A DNA stretch of 64,000 nucleotides, from positions 691,838-755,837 of the forward strand of contig NMRB01000003.1 of the NCBI GenBank assembly GCA_002633025.1. The letters are read 5' to 3'. Of this stretch, positions 22,501-33,630 are shown piece by piece; within the stretch, counting starts at the first letter, position 1; every line of letters begins with the position of its first letter. The stretch comes from Notospermus geniculatus. Taxonomy: Eukaryota > Nemertea > Pilidiophora > Heteronemertea > Lineidae. The translations under genes were made by a program, and so were the position numbers. A model generated the notes under the pieces. It did not search any database, was not told the origin of the DNA, and saw nothing but the letters and a program-made list of their open reading frames with translations.

Positions 22501-25500
22501 AATTTGTTTTAAAGGGGAGTACCCCCTCTCATGATTGTAGTGATGTACCGGTACTGAGTTTATATTCCATTGTTTCAGATTGACTGTGATGTTTTTCATT
22601 CAGTCGTTCCTTGTGGAGAGAAGAATATCGGAGAGGATGTTTATGTTTTCAAGTGAGTACTTGTAAAATATGGGAGGAAACAATTTCTATAGAATCAGCT
22701 CTTTCCTGGCCATATTTGTCTTGAACGGTTGGATCCTAAAATCAACGGTCCACCACCTTGCAAGGTACTCAGTTCTGTAGCGGCTTTTCACTCAATCAAA
22801 CTATTGCACTCTGTTGGCATCTGTCCTGGCAACAGCTGTGTTGAAAGCCAATCTAATGTGTGTAACAAAAATGGTACTAAATCAAATAAATGTGTTGCTT
22901 TGCTTGGTAATACGTGTTCAGATGTTGGTGCTCTGTGGGAGTGGGACATGTGTTTCCTCATCATGTTTTCCTTCTGCTGATAACTACCGTGTCACTTCCT
23001 GAAACTGATTAGATTTACTGCAGACCATTAAGTGTAATTAGATGATCTGAATGAAAAATGCCAAGTGCTGCAGTGTGTACCCAAACTTAACTGTTTAGTG
23101 AGCTTTTTTCTGACAAGTGACTATTGCAAATGTCATTTCCTTGTGCACGAATGGGTTTTAACCTCACTTGTGGTCATCATAAGCATGTAGATTCCCTTAC
23201 GAAGTCTGATTGCTCTGTCACTGTCACTGTGGCAGTAGCACATCTGTAATTCTGCTGGCAGTCATACATTGTAAGATAGCTTACCACAGTTGTCCCACTT
23301 GTACGATTTCTTGTTAATAAACAGGAGCTCTTAGCAACATGAATAAGTGAAGGGCTGTCTAATCTTATCAAATCATGAGTTGTTCAGAATGTTCATCTTG
23401 AAATATGGTGACATTTTGACCCTGGAGAATTCCGAAATGACTCATGGTGCATTAAGTGATTGACTGATTTGTCAGAGGAGAAGGTGATTGCAATGATGCT
23501 CTACTTGGTGACTTGAGATGATAATCTGTCCAACCAAGTTTGTTTGCATGATCAGAATACATGTATGTACTGTTTGATTTCTGTAATCTGTACACTTATC
23601 AGGTTCATGAAATGATATACCAAGCACTGAATCTCCTCTTATAATGACAATAATCTCTCATTGTAGGAAAGGAAAGGAGCTTGTCAAGCTCGGCCTTGAG
23701 ACCATGTTTGATCTGGACTCCATCGTAGCTAACCTTCTTCAGTACGTATCACCTTGTCTAATCCTAAGACGATTTGCTCTGGATACAGTGTACAATGTAC
23801 TTGTTTATTCTACATGTACCCAAAGTGGAACTTTTGGAAAGGCGTAGATTTGTAGAGTTATTAGTTTGTCCTTTAATGCTTTTATTTTCTATATAAAAGG
23901 CTGCTGATGCTGAGGGAGGTGTTGATACTCCAGACAGTGGCTGACAGGGAGAATCTCCTCGAGGAAAATGTTGGCAAGAGGAACATTCTCTTCTCATACC
24001 AGAAGGCCATGGGAACATACGGTAATTTGATCCTGTGACACATGTTTAGTTCTGACAAAAATAGAAAAGCTCGCTTATCTATTTTTGGTTCTGACCATGG
24101 CTGACATTGAACAGTAAAACACCCAGTAGAGCAGTTCCTTTGATTATCTTCTGACCTGTTCAACCTCACTCTTACAGAACACAGAGTATTTCTAGAGTCT
24201 GCTTTCGCTTATGGCGAAGACTACACGTTTGCAATTACAACTGAGATGGATGGTATTCAAGGATTGTCGTAAGTTGCATTATATTTAAACCCTTTGGTAA
24301 ACTGAAACTGTTGTAATTAATTGCGTCTATGTACTTCAGAATGTTATGTGGAAAGTGGAAATGAAATCTGATTGAATCTATGATTTTCAGCGATTCTGAT
24401 TCTGCCGACATCAAGAAAAATGCCTACATGTGGATCATCAAGTGTAAGGATGTTGTCGAGGGCAAAACCTGTCCTGATACCAAATATAATGGCGTCATGG
24501 ACATAACCAACTTGGCCAGATATCTGAAACTATTGAAGAATCCAATTAGGGTGAGTACGTGGGACATTTGTCCAACAAATTCGCAGTTAATCTCGTTGAT
24601 ACAAATTCTGCAGCACTGATGTTGCCGGTTTTCTTGTTTCTTCTAGTTTGACATACCCGGTGATGGTGATGTTGCTGTGTATGAGAGTCAAGAAATCCAC
24701 ATGGCTTTCCTGATGTATGACGAGCATTCAAAAGAAGAAGTCATAGAGACTGCCCAAAAACTTGGGGATCAGTACTTTGGAACAATTGGGGTTGTAACTA
24801 TAGATGTGTAAGTACCTCTGTCACTGCATCAGAAACAGGAGTCACTTTCAGGTAACTTACCCAAATTAAGAGCACCCAAATTAAGAGCAAATACCTGTTG
24901 AACATATCAGCGTATGAATGTACTGGTAACAGAATTTGGTAAAGCTAAGGGTGATATAGTTTTGGTTGAGAGTTGAAGCAATGGCTGAGCCATAAGAACA
25001 CTGCAACAATCGTCCATTTCATACTTGAAATTTATTTACACTATTTACACTAGTCTATCAGGATGCATTTTGGTAGCTGAACATCTGCCCTCTTCAGGTT
25101 CTGGTACTGGAATGGCAAAATACCTTGACATATATGTATAATGTGTACATACTAACAAGTAGAGCTTACAAGGGGATCAGTACTTTGGAACAATTGGGGT
25201 TGTAACTATAGATGTGTAAGTACCTCTGTCACTGCATCAGAAACAGGAGTCACTTTCAGGTAATTTACCCAAATTAAGATGCACCCAAATTCAGAGCAAA
25301 TACCTGTTGGACATATCAGCGCATGAATGTACTGGTAACAGAATTTGGTAAAGCTAAGGGTAATATAGTTTTGGTTGAGAGTTGAAGCAATGGCTGAGCC
25401 ATAAGAACACTGCAACAATCGTCCATTTCATACTTGAAATTTATTTACACTATTTACACTAGTCTATCAGGATGCATTTCGGTAGCTGAACATCTACCCT

Positions 25501-28500
25501 CTTCAGGTTCTGGTACTGGAATGGCAAAATACCTTGACATATATGTATAATGTGTACATACTAACAAGTAGAGCTTACAAGAGATTACAAGGGATTAAGA
25601 ATCAAATAGGATTAAAATAATTGGGATGATGTAAAGTACCATACATATGCCTGGGACACATCTCTGTCGTTGATTAAAGTACATTTCATTCCAGCATGGT
25701 AGTCAACACTGAAGATCGGTTCGATCATAACCGCGATGCCTACAAACCACCAGTGTTTGCAATCAAACTTTATGGCAAGGTATCGGTACATACAACAGAT
25801 TTTTCTTTATTATAGATCTTAATCTCAAGACGTACTCCCAAAATGATCACTATCTGTTATCTTGAATGTGTGTGCTTTTACATGGAGAACAAATTCTGCT
25901 TTATCAGTCTTGGTAATGGTTAATGTCTCCCTACCCTGAGGGGAGACCAGGCTTATCTACATTTATCAACTCAATCTCAATTTCTTGTCCCGTTTGAGCA
26001 GGCAATTCCATTGACCACTTCATATTTGTCACTTCAGAAGCCGCTTTACATGATCAACAAATTCTCCCTGGAGAATATCTTGAAGTTTGTGAAAGCTCAG
26101 CTCCTTGTAGCTGAGAAAGAGGCCTACAAGATGAGACTTGAAGCGATGCCAGATGCACCTCTGCTGCCTTCATCAACTGATAATGGTGAATTTGATGACC
26201 GTAAGTAGAAAATACATCTGTGATATTATATCTGAACTATTGTTTTTGTGACTGGTGTTAATATCAAATGATCAACAGCTGTAACATTCACCATTGAAAC
26301 TGTATAAATCAGGTCACAGGTATTGATCTTTGGAATAGTGATATCTGTTTGAGATTCTGATAATGAGTGTGATTCTTTTTTGTTCATACTTGAGACGAGT
26401 TCGAATATTACCCCTTTGACGACATTGATGGTGAGTTTCAAGCTCTGCTGCATGGATATACTTAGAAGCATTGGTGGCAGTCACCTGATAGGGGACAAGA
26501 GCTTCCTTCCTATACAAGGGTAACCTGGACATGTCACTTTCCCATACCATCATCCCATAGCAGGGCTTTGGTCTCGCTCCTCTTCATACATTCGCACACA
26601 AAGTGTGAGTGGATGAAGAGTGGCGAGGTGAAAACGCTGCTGTGGGAGGGTGTCCCATACCGCTTTTAGCTGCTCCAAGTGCTCCTCTTTGAAAGGTACC
26701 AGGGCTAAAGGTTTCTTGTCCGGTGTTCTGGTAGATTTTAATGTATTCGTAGACCCCATCAAGGCCTCAGTACCCTCAATCTTGAGATCTTTCATTGCGG
26801 TGGTAAAGATGTCAACATATTTCTGAATTTCACCACGTTGCCGTCCACCTCACCCTTGGCCAAAAAATTGTCGACATTGTCATCATTCAGGGAGGCTGTG
26901 GTGTCACCCTGGTTCACCTCTCCTGCCATCGACATTTGCTTGAAGTTTTAGAGAGGATAGATGACCAGCCGTCCTCGAAGTCATCTGCATCCTTGTGAGC
27001 CCCAATAAGACGGTTGTGCCTCAAGTAAGTACTCTCGCAAAGAATCATAACTATTTTGTAATAATCATCCACTTCAGATGTTCAAACACCTGATGATGAG
27101 GTTGCAGAATCAGTGAGGAGGCTACAAAAACCAAAAACCGAGATCGACCTTTCAAAGATCCCAGCTCTTACTGACAAAACCTTTCCTGATGTGAAGACCA
27201 AGAACCAAATAACATTAGTTCTCTTCTACGTAAAATGTGAGTCTAACAATCACCGCGGTTCTCTTCTTTATGAAATTTGATTAAGACGTCTCGTTCCGGT
27301 GTGAGGCGAATATATACATGTACCAGTAGCGTCTTTACTGCCGCACTGAGAGTAACGAAGTGTGATGTGTTTTCTTACAGTTGACCCCATCAGCATGGCT
27401 TTCCTGCGATCTTACTCCGATGCTGCTACAACATTCACAGAAGGCCTGGTGGTCAACCCCTTGGCTAGGATTGATTGCTTTGATTGGACCGATGTTTGTG
27501 GGAAACAAAACATCACTAAGTTTCCCACGATTAACATCTACAAGAAGGATAAGGACCCAGTCGAATACAAAGGTCTTTTGGATGGGGAGAGGGTCATCAG
27601 TTATCTCAGAGTGTGAGTTTCGGTGTTACATTCATTTGATCACATGTTATGTGTAATAGTAAAAGAGCTAGTACCGGTACAGTTACGGTACATGGATTAC
27701 ATAGTTCTCCAGATATTTCAGTATCCCCTTAAGGTTCTGAAGGTTACTGTTAATGGTAACTAGTGTAATACTGATCCTCCCTGCCCTCCTGAATGCTTCC
27801 TATCAAGACAATGTGTTATTTTTTGCAGTCACCAAGTTGAGAATCCCATGCAGTTAACAACCAAAGACCAGGCCATGTCTTTCATTGCTGGATCTTACCC
27901 TGAAAACTCTATTGATTATTGTGATGTGATGGTCATAGCTGGTTTGACTGGTAGAGAGCAAGGTAGGTAGCTCTGGATTGGCGCCGACTGGTGGGGAAGA
28001 TTCCAGTTTACAAGTTTCTGCATGAACAAGAACCTTATTGATGAACCTTGTTCCACTTTGTTTCAGAGCTCACTGTGTTACAGGAAGTTGCCAATGAATT
28101 CCAAGGTGAATTCCTCTTTGCTTATGGTGTTGACTCGGTAGCAAAAGACATGTAAGTAGGAGTTGTATGCCAGTGATTGAATATGCAGAATAAGACTTAC
28201 ATCTAATACAGCGAAGTTCACTGAGCGAGCTCTTTTCACTTCCAGTTGCAGTAAGTTCAATGCCAAACTTCCATGTGTCGTGATCATAAAACATAATGAC
28301 CCATTCCATCCAAGCAAGGTTTTCTCTGGTGCAATGGAACCGCAGGAACTGAAAGACTTTGTTAGGAAAAATCGGCTTCCGATATTTGTAAGTACCGGGT
28401 ACAGTATATGTCGTATTTCACAGTATAACCCAGTGGCAACATGCAGTACTACATAACTTCACCGGGGCAGCATTTGTACATGTGAAGATAAAGCTTCTTC

Positions 28501-30243
28501 TTAATGCCAGTTTCTTTCATTTCAGACGGAACTGACTGTGGAAAATTTCCCCATCTTTTATCAACAGAAGAAACCCCTTGTCTTATTCTTTGGTGACGAG
28601 GCTGGTAATCCTGAGCAATTCAAGGCACTTTCTGACGTTGCTGTTGGGGGTGTCGTCACTGATCGCCTCTTTGCTTGGGTTGATGTGTGAGTATGAAAAC
28701 CTTGGCTTCCAGAGTAGCTCAGCAGTCTCCCCTGAAGTTACTGACTAGAATCCTGCTAAGCCCCATTTCCTCAGGCACTATGGTAAAGAGGGTACTCCTG
28801 AATTCATCTTGCTGCTTTGCCAGCCACTAGAGGATGTCTCCTGATAAGAGTCTGATCTGTACTGACAGAAGAAGTTCCCACGCACATGTCTTTCCAATAC
28901 AATTCCATGTACCGGTACATAAATCCTCTTTCCTTCTACCTGTATAGGTCTAATGTTGACAGCATTGGAACTCGAATCCTCCAAACGTACTCCACCGATG
29001 CACAGATTCCAACTATAGCTGGAGTAAACCTTGCCCGGGTAAGCCACTTTAATCCATCATGCCCTAATTTTGGATACGAGACTATGTCTCTCAGGCTTTG
29101 CTGGCAGAACCTCTGCCGCCGAAGAGTTGATATCAATATTTTGCCTTTCAGGGTTTCGTTCATCTATACCAGGGAGAGAAATTTGAATCGAACTTGATTA
29201 TTGACTGGATAAGGGATGTGGAAGAGAAGAAGGAATGGCCAGAATGTAGGTAGCCTAATGTATCATCATGTGATTTGCCGGTATATATTGCTGCACACCC
29301 AACATGTCTTTTAAATCAAATGGGCTGCCCTGCAATTTGTCCTGTCTGGGACCTAAAGGGAGTGTTTTTGCCCCCACACCTGCTACATTTTTCGGGCTGT
29401 TTTGAAAATATGACAAAATCAAGGAACATTCTCACCTCAAATTACACTCTATTTATAGATATAATGCCAGAGTCAAGATGGCCACCTCTGCAACCTGGTT
29501 ACGATTTCCTTGATCTCATGAAAAAGGATTCGAATCGAGATGTTGTTGATGATGAATATCTGGCAATTGCTAATGAAAACGGAATAGGTGAGAAACGAAT
29601 GCTTTTTCTTCTGCTCATGAAATTATGAAGGTCCATTACCTTTGGGCACATGCACATCTTGTGTTGAAGTTATAGAATACAAAGTAGGCCTACTTGTAAT
29701 AGTTCACCCTCATCCAAATTACATTACCGTACTAATACAGTTGCTTCCATTTGAAGGACTTTAAAGAACAATGCATCGAATCCCAGCCTTATTCAGTGTT
29801 CTTTTCTAATGTTTCCTTCAGGCTTTGATGCTGATGGCAACCCAATCGATAGAAAGTCCATAGATGAGTTAGGTGAAGAAGCTGATGAACTTGTTGGTGC
29901 TGTACCAAGCTCACGTCTTGTTCGTGGTACAAAACTTAAGAAGGAAAAACATAGAAATGAGCATGATGGACATGAACAAAAGGAGGGTGGTGATGAGCAC
30001 ACTCCAGACATGGATGGCTTTGACCCTGGGCACTTGGGAGATGTACATGTCGGTGTGGAGGATGGAATGTCCCCTCTAAGTACCAATGATGATATGGAGC
30101 ACATGAATGAACACATGGAGCAGGAACATGACAATTTTGGTCCTCCACGTGGACACAAAGATAGGCACAGATCAGTTTCTGACGAAGAGGTCAAGGATGA
30201 GGGAGGTCAAAACAAAGATATAAAAGATCATGACGAATTATAG
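19511..30243 (+). CDS. TXNDC16: TXNDC16 (ERp90-type) ER thioredoxin-domain protein
   Basis: ER-luminal protein with several thioredoxin-like domains. The exons 19511-19673, 20825-20913, 22579-22652, 23667-23741, 23900-24021, 24178-24268, 24391-24550, 24647-24807, 25695-25779, 26002-26200, 27078-27236, 27381-27612, 27829-27962, 28067-28151, 28246-28387, 28526-28686, 28948-29038, 29152-29245, 29459-29587 and 29822-30243 join in frame (2868 nt, 955 aa). I chose the Met at 19511 because it gives a clean signal peptide (MLTFAFMLPFLLFTTTNG); an in-frame Met at 19415 would bury it. Family signatures are EHRVFLESAFAYGEDYTFAITTE, split here as EHRVFLESAF and YTFAITTE, plus DCFDWTDVCGKQNITKFP and PLQPGYDFL. 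I see no CxxC active site, so redox catalysis is doubtful. The last exon adds a His/Asp/Glu-rich tail ending HDEL, an ER-retrieval signal. Duplicate copies of exons 3-4 exist at 21278-21351 and 22367-22437. Confidence 0.9.
20023..20183. mobile_element. Short repeat with CAGTGGAAGCTCTCT ends, copy 1
   Basis: Begins ACAGTGGAAGCTCTCTAAGG and ends GGAGGTTCCACTGTA, an inverted terminal pair. The interior has GAGAGGTGTCC repeated. A second copy lies at 36778-36948 and a fragment near 39690. Its 3' end is where the 20184-20572 element inserted. It lies in intron 1 of TXNDC16. Confidence 0.7.
20184..20572. mobile_element. MITE built from GTCTTAAA repeats (hAT-like), nested
   Basis: Terminal inverted repeats CAGGGTTCCTGCA and TGCAGGAACCCTG flank many copies of GGTCTTAAAAAGTCTTAAAT. 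The flanks carry a repeated ACTGTA (6 bp, extendable to 8), a plausible target-site duplication. Similar GTCTTAAA elements are known from fish and invertebrate genomes. It inserted into the end of the 20023-20183 element. Confidence 0.75.
21143..23737 (+). repeat. 1.3-kb tandem duplication containing TXNDC16 exons 3-4
   Basis: Copy 1 (21143-22437) and copy 2 (22438-23737) are nearly identical, with a period of about 1295. Each has exon 3 (IDCDVFHSVVPCGEKN...) with the same splice sites. Exon 4 in copy 1 (from 22367) is cut at the junction after the codons for IVAN and lacks its donor; copy 2 is complete. Exon 3 enters at phase 0 and leaves at phase 2, so both exon-3 copies cannot be used together in frame. 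Differences are SNPs and small indels (for example ACGGTACTGAG insertion, loss of ACATGTAAG). Confidence 0.93.
24764..25580 (+). repeat. 408-bp tandem duplication including the end of TXNDC16 exon 8
   Basis: 24764-25171 and 25172-25580 are about 97% identical by eye. Each starts GGGGATCAGTACTTTGG and includes the last 44 bp of exon 8 with its donor. The second copy lacks the exon 8 acceptor and so is not an extra exon. It lies in intron 8. Confidence 0.92.
26313..27010 (-). pseudogene. Coding-like remnant in TXNDC16 intron 10, family unknown
   Basis: On the minus strand, several frames abut as one frameshifted coding-like stretch. It runs from about 27010 (DADDFEDGWSS...) through 26940-26815 and into 26795-26550 (KDLKIEGTEALMGSTNTL, LVPFKEEHLEQLKAVWDTLP). 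A further frame continues to about 26314. At least two frame changes are needed and no intron boundaries fit, which suggests a decayed retrocopy or transposon protein. I cannot name the family. Confidence 0.35.
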
Positions 30244-31277
30244 TGGAAACTTACAAACACGTGTAGAGTGAGGTTGTTCTACAGTTTACCTGTGGAAGAA
30301 TTAGGAATATTTTTTTAGGAAGAATATCATTTATTGCCTTTTTCGTATAAGAATTGAGATATGACATGCAGCTGTACCCTACTTAAAGTCTATTAACTTT
30401 AGTCTTATTTTTTATAAGGTGAATTTTGCCCCGACTCTCATGTATGGGAAAAGTTTATTCATGGCAAAAGAGATTTGCTTTTTTGGCTTATATACATGTA
30501 TATGTGTATCATATCGGTGGGTAATATTCCTTCTGAAAGAGAATACAGGTAATGATTCTCCATTGGTTTAGGGGAAATCAGCAGGTTTGGGGTTTTTAGA
30601 GCTCGCTCTAATAGAATAGTAGGCCTGTCAATCGGGCACCTTGATTTCCTTGAATGCAGCAGGAAACAGAATCTCCCCTTGCTCTTTTGATACACTTCTC
30701 ATTCACCGACTCTAATGATTGTAATCATACATGTATAACCCTTTTCCTTTGCCATTCTGCCATGTTGTCCAATGGTGATGATACATTCCATTATTAGCAC
30801 AGTTTCTTGTACCGTGTGGAGTGCTTTCGACAAATGAAACGAGTCTATGGACAAAGTTTGGAAGGTCTGTTAACACGTTCATACTTTTGGATTGTCTTTT
30901 TCTAGTCATTTGGTTGGAGAATTCTTACAGGATGAATATAATGAGTCTATCACAGAATTCTCAGAGGATGAACATGTTTTTGAGTTACCAGTAGTTTGAG
31001 TCTTGGTGCCACATTTTCTCGGTGTTGATATCTCTGAATCAATTTCCTGAAGCGATCACATGCATGTAGTCCACCATGTAACTTCAAATGGATCATATTG
31101 ATTTATTTAGTTTATACTTATAATGATAACCATGATTAACCACAAATATCTGATACTCATGTGATTGTAATATCATACCGTGATCATCCTTCTTTCAGTG
31201 AATTATGAAAATTTGTCAATGATACTCGAGTGCAAGTATATCAACTGCTTGAATGGCATTTTTAGAAAGGTTTTGAA
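30244..31277 (+). other. TXNDC16 3' UTR and flank
   Basis: Immediately follows the HDEL stop. It is T-rich, with no coding frame. The actual 3' end is not certain. The best poly(A) signal downstream is at 33325, which would give a 3 kb UTR containing a foldback insertion. Confidence 0.4.
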
Positions 31278-31729
31278 TAACTAATCCAACTTTTTGGTTA
31301 CTCTTCCTAGATTTATTTAACATGACGTTTCCCACAGTGTTCCCCATCCTGAGAATCTCAGGTCATTTACGGTCGTACCCTCCCTCAATGCCCTGAGGAC
31401 ATCCACCCCATTTCAGTGGAGTAGAGGGCTATTCCCTCATGTGTACTCCCCATTGGCAATTCACGAATAAACCATGCAATGGAGTGGGGGAACGCCACCT
31501 GATGTAATGGGCAGATATCGCACCTAGTGCTACAACGTCTGCACTTAGATCTGGTGTAACGAAGTACCGGATACCAGTCTTGTAGCGCTGCATCTCATTC
31601 CATAATTTATGTACGCTGTCGAATGATAGTTGCCCCAAATTCATGAACTCGATCATACCTTCGTATTTTGAACCCATTGGTACGTACTCGTAACCTAGAT
31701 AATCCGTGAGAATAAGGGATCGACTCCAA

Positions 31730-32270
31730 ATTGTTTTCGTTTCAAACGCGTTTCAAACGTATGTCAATATCGTTTGAAAATCGTTTGAAATTTTTATACT
31801 CCAACGAAACTGAAGTGATTTTCCAACGATTTTCCAAACGGTTTTGAAACGAATTCTCCCCAAACGAAAACCAAATGGAAAGTACCAAACGAATTCCGCA
31901 ACGAAGTGCAAACGTTTTTGTTCCCAACGAAAATGAAACGTTTCATGTACCGAATGAAATTCAAACGTTTTTAGCGCCGATCAGAATGCAAAATGCTTTC
32001 ATGTCAAATGAAATGCAAACGTTTCTTGTGCTTGGAAAAAAACGTTGTTCGTTTGAAACGCATTGGAACGTTTGTCTCGCTCGACAAAATTCTAAAACGT
32101 TTCTCTGAAGAAATCAAACGAATATTTCGTTTGGGATCAAACGAAATTGCAACGAAAATGCGGGCCATGTCAAACGTTTTTCAAGCAGTTCTCAAACGAA
32201 TTTTTTCGATTCAATTTCGTTTATGAAAAGTGGTTTTAAATTCGTTTAAACGAATTCCACACGTTTGTAT
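31730..32270. repeat. Dispersed AAACG/CGTTT motif array
   Basis: About 540 bp in which the pentamer AAACG or its complement CGTTT recurs, typically every 10-20 bp, with varying spacers (CAAACGTTT, GAAACGAAT, TCAAACGA and similar). It is not a simple tandem repeat, because the sequence between motifs is variable. It lies in the centre of the foldback element. Confidence 0.75.
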
Positions 32271-32518
32271 TTTGGAGACGATCCCTAAGTTAGACGCGAG
32301 TTTATTCAGGAACAATCAGAAATTCAGCGAGTTTGTCAGCGAGTCGAGAAAATTTTACAGCTGCCATATTTGGGAATGACCAAGACGGGATGGAAGCTTC
32401 GCTGTGATTGGCTGAAATTCACTCCGCTGGTTCCCCACTAAAATGGCATGGATGTCGCCAGGGTCTGAACCAAGCGCGAGTAGGGGAGCTGGTTGTGAAG
32501 ACCCTGGGTGCGAGGATG

Positions 32519-32572
32519 CAGTGTTCCCTGGTCGTTGTCAAGTGTGCACTTGACAACGACCAGGGAACACTG
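32519..32572. repeat. Perfect 26-bp-arm palindrome with 2-nt spacer
   Basis: The left arm, which starts CAGTGTTCCCTGG and ends GTCAAGTG, is followed by TG and then its exact reverse complement to 32572. Perfect long palindromes like this form cruciforms and are unstable in cloning, so it may be recent or a chimeric or fold-back artefact. Confidence 0.9.
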
Positions 32573-33324
32573 GTAGAAACGTCGTGTAAAATAAATCTAG
32601 GAAGCGTAACCAAAAAGTTGGATTAGTTGCAAGTATATCCCAGTTTTTTTTCAAAATCTGAGCTTCCTTTCATGTTTCTTACGTTTTGTCCCAGTGTAGT
32701 TAATATATTTTTGTCGTTAATTATATTAGTGTTATGAAAAGAGTATATTTATATTATTAGAATAGACATATCAACCTGAACAACTTATCGGTGCGGGCCT
32801 ATTAGTCACCAGGGCTGTTGGTATACTCGGGGCTGGAGAATTCTGAGTATTGCCCACCCCTTCATTTGGTGCTCTTTGGAAACTTAGATTATTTATTCCA
32901 ATTGGCCTAGTGGCTAATTTGGTTCTATATAGTTACCAATATGGAACCATAAGATTTCAAGATTGGTTGGTTTAGCTTCACACATTTACCTTGGAAGAAT
33001 TATACTGGTCAGTCTAGAGTAGGCCTATAATTCCTCCAAGCACATCTGAAAGAAGAAAGTTATCCCACAAAAGTCTAGAGATCAAAGCTACTCTGGGTCT
33101 CTTTTGAATACTCAAGTCTGTAATCTTTCTATTTTAGAGAATTTTTGCTGAATAAATGAGAAAATATATTTTCAGTTGCACCATGACTGCACTGCTGTGT
33201 TGTGAATTGGGTCAGAAAGTTTATTTAACTTGTACTATGACATACTGGTAAGACTAGTGGTCAGTGAGACTTAATGTATTTATTTGTGTTTTGTGCTGAA
33301 TAAACTGAAATATAACATCAACAA

Positions 33325-33330
33325 AATAAA
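33325..33330 (+). terminator. Candidate poly(A) signal, possibly TXNDC16
   Basis: AATAAA followed within 10 bp by a GT-rich stretch (GTTGTGTGTTG), with another AATAAA about 30 bp upstream. The same site recurs in the second copy of the duplication (about 33970-33976). It would be the first good signal downstream of TXNDC16. Assignment is inferred. Confidence 0.35.
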
Positions 33331-33629
33331 AGTTGTGTGTTGCTTACACTGTAACTTCCTTGTCTTCTTGTGGCTGTGAGTGTGGGGCATGGCGATGGGC
33401 GTGGCCTTATGATCCCTTTAGGCAAGGAATTAAGAAAGTAGTTTTGGTCCTGGCAATCAATATTTTTATATAGCAGTAACTTTGAAAAGGGACAAAGTAT
33501 TTAATACTGACTGCTGCGAAACTCAATGTGAAGGGGGATTTTTTCTTGCCGCCGTTTGTGAACAATGGGTTAAAGGAAACTCGCACCGGATACGGAAATA
33601 GCTACCGTACAGTATTTTAAATTTGGCGC

Positions 33630-33630
33630 N
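33630..33630. other. Assembly ambiguity (N)
   Basis: Single N exactly at the boundary between two direct copies of the same 645-bp sequence. Confidence 0.98.

Larger units (their letters stand above)
31278..32633. mobile_element. 1.35-kb foldback element
   Basis: The outer ends are inverted copies. AACTAATCCAACTTTTTGG at 31278, continuing TTACTCTTCCTAGATTTATT, pairs with AATAAATCTAGGAAG...CCAAAAAGTTGGATTAGTT ending at 32628. Inside, a diverged second block also pairs (ACATCCACCCCATTTCAGTG near 31390 with AAATGGCATGGATGT near 32441), giving arms of about 150-200 bp. The centre holds an unusual CAAACG array and a 54-bp palindrome. No transposase frame is seen. Confidence 0.75.

Noticed and set aside
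31429-31677. Minus-strand 82-codon ORF inside the foldback element
   Set aside because: Covers part of the inverted arm. No transposase motif or other homology recognised.
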